In this document: positions 8,173 through 10,424 of the stretch, one piece after another
Layout of the letters: every line of letters starts with the position of its first letter
How positions within the stretch are numbered: position 1 is the stretch's first letter
Origin: Porticoccaceae bacterium
GTDB lineage: Bacteria; Pseudomonadota; Gammaproteobacteria; Pseudomonadales; Porticoccaceae
NCBI GenBank assembly: GCA_023228865.1
Contig: JALOAH010000118.1
Location: forward strand, 1-10,424
Direction of reading: 5' to 3'
Length of the DNA stretch: 10,424 nt
Position numbers and translations under genes: made by a program
Notes under the pieces: model-generated
The model's input: the letters and a program-made list of their open reading frames with translations, nothing else
The model's database searches: none
What the model was told of the DNA's origin: nothing

Positions 8173-8320
8173 TGCTCGCCCTCAATGGCCACTGCTTGTC
8201 GGCGTACAAACCTGCAAAGAATTCGGCAAGCAGCCCGCCAACACAAACGCCAAGCATAAGGGCAAACTTGCGTTCACGGGTATTGGATAACCTTATAGGG
8301 TGAGAGCCTGGGATTGGCAC
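8165..8320 (-). CDS. Possible small membrane protein overlapping the EthD-like gene
   Basis: Short frame that reads convincingly as protein. Its TAA stop (8167-8165) overlaps the GTG start of the EthD-like gene within GTGATTAA, a classic translational-coupling arrangement. From the GTG at 8320 it encodes 51 residues. From an internal ATG at 8257 it encodes 30, beginning MLGVCVGGLLAEFFAGLYAD. The segment KFALMLGVCVGGLLAEFFAG is long and hydrophobic enough for one membrane helix, followed by a charged tail ending in SSD. Neither start has a good ribosome-binding site. If the promoter at 8292-8320 is real, only the 30-residue form would be made from it. The frame is open back to the TetR stop. 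I do not recognise a family. Alternatives are a leader peptide controlling the EthD gene, or chance. Confidence 0.42.
   Translation of the reverse strand: MPIPGSHPIRLSNTRERKFALMLGVCVGGLLAEFFAGLYADKQWPLRASSD
8292..8320 (-). promoter_or_regulatory. Candidate promoter for the EthD-like unit, with dyad over the -10
   Basis: On the minus strand, GTGCCA (8320-8315, 4 of 6 to the -35) is followed by 17 bases and TATAAG (8297-8292, 5 of 6 to the -10). An imperfect dyad AACC-TTATA-GGGT covers the -10, which is where a repressor such as the adjacent TetR protein could bind. The regulatory link is inference. Confidence 0.4.
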
Positions 8321-8365
8321 TCTATCATGGGCATCAGAGACACCATGCAGGGCCGGAGAGGCAAA

Positions 8366-9064
8366 TCAGGAAGAATATCTGCTGTTGCTGAGATAGCCGT
8401 GGGTCAACGAGTGAATGGTATGACCAATAGCCTCTTTGGAACTGCCGGAAAACCCCATCTGCACAATCATATGGGCAACGCCGATGATCACCCGCGTGGC
8501 GTCGTCGACGCCGAGGCTTTCAGGTATGGAAGACTCCTGCTTGCCCCGTTCGAGAATACTGCGAACGCCTTTGATGGCATGGTTATAGAAAACCAGATAT
8601 TTGTCCCACAGACCATCCCTGACTGACACGCTCCATTCAAACCAGACGCGAATATGATCCGGGCATGTATCAATGGAGTGACTAAAAGACAGCAACATAA
8701 TCTCGATGGATTCTGGCGCCGGACAGGGATCGTTGAATCTGGGCGCAACGATATCTTCGAGCAGAAAGCGCTTCACTTCCTCAAGCACCGCCTCGGTGAG
8801 ATCCTCTCTTGTGGGAAAATAATGGAACGTTGTAGGTACAGAAACACCGGCTTCTTCTGCCAAATCCGTATGCCCGGCTTTACCTATGCCCTTGTCGGCA
8901 TAAACCTTGAGGGCGCAGGCCAAAAGCTGTTCGCGACGACTATCCGGAGACATGCGCCTGGCTCGGACACGATTTTTCGGCGAAGCCGGCTTGGCGGATT
9001 TTTTGACCTTGACTGTCTTTTTCACCGCAATTTTAGGGTCGGCAGACCGACTTTTTTTCTCCAT
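8366..9064 (-). CDS. TetR-family transcriptional regulator with lysine-rich N-terminal extension
   Basis: DNA-binding regulator of 232 residues. The TetR N-terminal domain spans about 43-95: first helix RREQLLACALKVYADKGIGK, then the helix-turn-helix LAEEAGVSVPTTFHYFPTREDL (68-89), a strong family signature. The remainder (about 96-225) is the helical ligand-binding and dimerisation half, too variable to name an inducer. Residues 1-37 are a predicted disordered extension with about 11 Lys plus several Arg. Met38 (MSPDSRREQ) would give a normal-length TetR, so the longer start is not certain, although the ATG at 9064 is intact. The gene is followed by the small ORF and EthD-like gene on the same strand, which are its likely targets besides itself. 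The call as TetR is firm; the target and ligand are unknown. Confidence 0.88.
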   Translation of the reverse strand: MEKKSRSADPKIAVKKTVKVKKSAKPASPKNRVRARRMSPDSRREQLLACALKVYADKGIGKAGHTDLAEEAGVSVPTTFHYFPTREDLTEAVLEEVKRFLLEDIVAPRFNDPCPAPESIEIMLLSFSHSIDTCPDHIRVWFEWSVSVRDGLWDKYLVFYNHAIKGVRSILERGKQESSIPESLGVDDATRVIIGVAHMIVQMGFSGSSKEAIGHTIHSLTHGYLSNSRYSS

Positions 9065-9105
9065 AAAGGCAACTCGTTAGCGCAACTTGTAGCAAAAACC
9101 CGCCA

Positions 9106-9114
9106 ATCTTAGCA
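9106..9114 (-). promoter_or_regulatory. Candidate extended -10 promoter for the TetR gene
   Basis: TGCTAAGAT on the minus strand has a TGn extension and a 4 of 6 -10 box (9111-9106), about 42 bases before the TetR ATG. The nearest -35-like hexamer, TTGAAG (9131-9126), is only 14 bases away. Between promoter and start, GTTGC recurs (AAGTTGCGC and GAGTTGCC), a possible autoregulatory site. Confidence 0.33.
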
Positions 9115-9133
9115 CAGGGAGCGGACTTCAACA

Positions 9134-9241
9134 TCAGGCACTGAACCAAACCCCGAAAACAAGCCCTATGGTCACCACCGATGCACTGAGCAGAACAATG
9201 GTGTTAATGGCACCCAGATTAACGTCCAGGGATCCCGGTGG
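9134..9241 (-). pseudogene. Start-less membrane-helix fragment, possible oxidase-subunit remnant
   Basis: An open stretch of 35 codons ending in TGA (9136-9134) reads PPGSLDVNLGAINTIVLLSA followed by a hydrophobic run ending GVWFSA. It has the codon pattern and hydrophobicity of a real membrane helix but no ATG and no usable start. It is preceded by an in-frame TAA (9244-9242). LGAINTIVLLSAS resembles TGIINTLILLTSG in the intact subunit III-like protein next door, and the ending VVTIGLVFGVWF resembles VVTLCLVVGFWI at the end of the subunit IV-like protein. It could be the broken tail of a former oxidase-type gene or a duplication remnant. A real small protein with a non-standard start, or chance, cannot be excluded. 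Confidence 0.3.
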
Positions 9242-9290
9242 TTACAGTTTTTCTATCAGAAATAACAGCATTAATCGCCGTTAACACTGA

Positions 9291-9315
9291 TTCAATACCC
9301 CTTATTGTTATTGAA
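9291..9315. repeat. Inverted repeat downstream of the subunit IV-like gene
   Basis: TTCAATA (9291-9297) and TATTGAA (9309-9315) form a perfect 7-base dyad around 11 bases. It lies after a GC stem GGCGC-CCCA-GCGCC (9337-9350) that closely follows the subunit IV-like stop. Neither has a T-run, so they are not canonical terminators. The dyad does not match the FNR consensus (TTGAT-N4-ATCAA). It may be an operator or an RNA end structure. Confidence 0.3.
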
Positions 9316-9354
9316 AGTATCAGAGTTACGGCTGCAGGCGCCCCAGCGCCGCGA

Positions 9355-9630
9355 TCAGACTGGTGTGATCCAGAAGCCGACAACGAGGCACAGGGTTACC
9401 ACCAGCAACCAGGCATCAAATATTAATTGCCATGACGGCGGCGCGTATTTCAGCTCCATATAGTGGCGGAAAACAGCGCGGATTTTTATCGCCGCAACCA
9501 GCATAACCACAGCGGCCAGCGACTGACTGGTGAGGGCATGGAAGTAAACCAGCAAATTGGTACCCAGGGTGGCGACGACAAGGAGCGCCCAAACAAAAAC
9601 AAGAAACCGTGAAGAAATGGCGCTACTCAT
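9355..9630 (-). CDS. Prokaryotic cytochrome c oxidase subunit IV / NorF-like protein
   Basis: Small inner-membrane protein of 91 residues with three predicted helices (about 9-29, 36-53, 68-88), matching the size and layout of the prokaryotic subunit IV (COX4_pro) family, which includes NorF. The family-like block between helices 2 and 3 is IKIRAVFRHYMELKYAPPSWQ (48-68). These proteins accompany heme-copper or nitric oxide reductases and help assembly or stability; they do not bind the metals. The ATG at 9630 starts four bases after the subunit III-like stop, and the GGGGG at that gene's end may serve as its ribosome-binding site, so the pair should be translated together. No catalytic subunit I lies in the window. 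I avoid the name norF because the oxidase partner is unknown. Confidence 0.8.
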   Translation of the reverse strand: MSSAISSRFLVFVWALLVVATLGTNLLVYFHALTSQSLAAVVMLVAAIKIRAVFRHYMELKYAPPSWQLIFDAWLLVVTLCLVVGFWITPV

Positions 9631-9634
9631 ATCG

Positions 9635-10240
9635 CTAAACCCCCATCAAATACAGCAAAGGAAAAATAAAAATCCACAATAGATCCACCATATGCCAGTA
9701 GAGGGCAACGGATTCGATATTGATCATCTCTTTATTATCTATCTTTTTATCAGCCAGCCTGAACCAGAGCGCCGCGAGAGCAATCATGCCACCGAGAAAG
9801 TGAAGAAAGTGAGCACCTGTCATGGTGTAATAAAACATATAAAAGTCATTGGTATACATGGTGATGCCCTGGGACAGCTTGTCGCTGTACTCAAACATCT
9901 TGGTAATACCAAAACCAAGCCCGATGACAAAGGATGCCAGTATCCAGCTGCGAGCCTGCCTGGCTTCGCCGCGCTTCGCCGCCTGCACCGCGAGGGCAAC
10001 AAAAAGGCCACTGGTGAGCAAAATCAGGGTGTTAATAATGCCCGTCCAATTGTTGAGCGTTACGGAAGACTCGTTGAACACTGCAAGCTGGTCGTAACGC
10101 TGGACGAGAAAGTCGACGAAAATCATGCCAAAAACAACAATATCGGCAAGAATAAAGGTAAGCACACCCTGCACCTGATGGGGGACAACCCCCGCATGAC
10201 TGTGCTCAAGGGGCGATGGAGAAGCCAAAGTATCTGTCAT
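9635..10240 (-). CDS. Heme-copper oxidase subunit III family protein, NorE-like
   Basis: Inner-membrane protein of 201 residues, the short five-helix form of cytochrome oxidase subunit III seen in NorE (full COX3 has seven helices). Predicted helices: about 25-46, 67-87, 98-115, 136-161 and 178-199. Family features are KMFEYS (114-119), the His-containing helix TGAHFLHFLGGMIALAALWF (141-160) and the C-terminal YWHMVDLLWIFIFPLLYL (181-198). NorE-type proteins support nitric oxide reductase or oxidase function and are not catalytic. The start is the ATG at 10240, with AGAGGA six bases upstream. The frame stays open further upstream, to 10372, but that part overlaps the preceding gene and lacks family features. 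It is followed four bases later by the subunit IV-like gene, and the preceding gene ends 26 bases upstream, so an operon is likely. Confidence 0.85.
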   Translation of the reverse strand: MTDTLASPSPLEHSHAGVVPHQVQGVLTFILADIVVFGMIFVDFLVQRYDQLAVFNESSVTLNNWTGIINTLILLTSGLFVALAVQAAKRGEARQARSWILASFVIGLGFGITKMFEYSDKLSQGITMYTNDFYMFYYTMTGAHFLHFLGGMIALAALWFRLADKKIDNKEMINIESVALYWHMVDLLWIFIFPLLYLMGV

Positions 10241-10266
10241 GATATTCCTCTGTTTTACTTTCTGAA

Positions 10267-10424
10267 TTATTTGGCAAGCGATGGATTTGCCAACATCGCC
10301 GCCCGCTCTTTTTCCAGCCGCGGAATCGCCTTGAAGACGTAATAGGTAACAATCACGATATAGAAAAACCATACCAGGAACTCTACCCAGAAGTTCAGCC
10401 AGCCCTGACGGGCAAACAGACCGC
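10267..10424 (-). CDS. C-terminus of an unidentified membrane protein (partial)
   Basis: The last 51 codons of a gene that enters from beyond the right edge, ending in TAA 26 bases before the NorE-like ATG. The visible part has an aromatic amphipathic lead-in (GWLNFWVEFLVWFF), one membrane helix through YIVIVTYYVFKAIP, and a charged cytoplasmic-type tail with KAIPRLEKERAAM ending NPSLAK. Tight spacing suggests it belongs to the same operon as the NorE- and NorF-like genes and may be an oxidase-associated or substrate-linked membrane component. I cannot name the family from this piece. Confidence 0.7.
   Translation of the reverse strand, partial: GLFARQGWLNFWVEFLVWFFYIVIVTYYVFKAIPRLEKERAAMLANPSLAK

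Noticed and set aside
9291..9315. FNR/CRP-type binding site near the oxidase genes
   Set aside because: The arms and 11-base spacing do not fit the FNR or CRP consensus, and it lies downstream of, not before, the oxidase genes.
9692..10342. 216-codon plus-strand frame opposite the subunit III-like gene
   Set aside because: Shadow of a membrane protein gene with strong family motifs and a good ribosome-binding site on the minus strand.

Overview
This window looks like chromosomal DNA from a gammaproteobacterium. XseA, GuaB, GuaA and Der closely resemble their E. coli and Pseudomonas counterparts, including catalytic residues at nearly the same numbers. The genus cannot be read from the sequence. 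A marine Cellvibrionales-type organism is only a guess from the mix of housekeeping genes with an EthD-like/TetR pair and NorE/NorF-like oxidase genes.

Left part (1-4830), core metabolism. The guanine nucleotide genes guaB (IMP dehydrogenase) and guaA (GMP synthetase) lie on the minus strand, transcribed guaB to guaA. A strong intrinsic-terminator-like hairpin sits between them. xseA (exonuclease VII large subunit) is divergent from guaB, and the two share a 134-base promoter region. Downstream of guaA, positions 1-187 hold no gene but have an organised set of repeats and an IHF-consensus match. This resembles an integrase attachment region, and the 3' end of guaA is a known integration target.

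Middle part (4831-7449). A DUF481-type outer-membrane beta-barrel gene converges on xseA. Upstream of it, on the same strand, is der, the double-GTPase ribosome assembly factor.

Right part (7450-10424), accessory and all on the minus strand. In order of transcription it holds: the C-terminus of an unidentified one-helix membrane protein, a heme-copper-oxidase subunit III/NorE-like protein, a subunit IV/NorF-like protein, a start-less membrane-helix fragment, a TetR-family regulator with a lysine-rich N-terminal extension, an unlisted small ORF, and a tandem EthD-like protein. The small ORF overlaps the EthD start codon by 8 bases, which suggests translational coupling. The first three genes have the spacing of an operon. 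TetR and the EthD unit each have their own candidate promoter.

No rRNA, tRNA, CRISPR array or insertion sequence was seen. No clearly new defence or metabolic system is visible. The most interesting items are the att-like region beside guaA, the small ORF coupled to the EthD gene, the membrane-gene remnant behind the NorF-like gene, and the hairpin dividing guaB from guaA.
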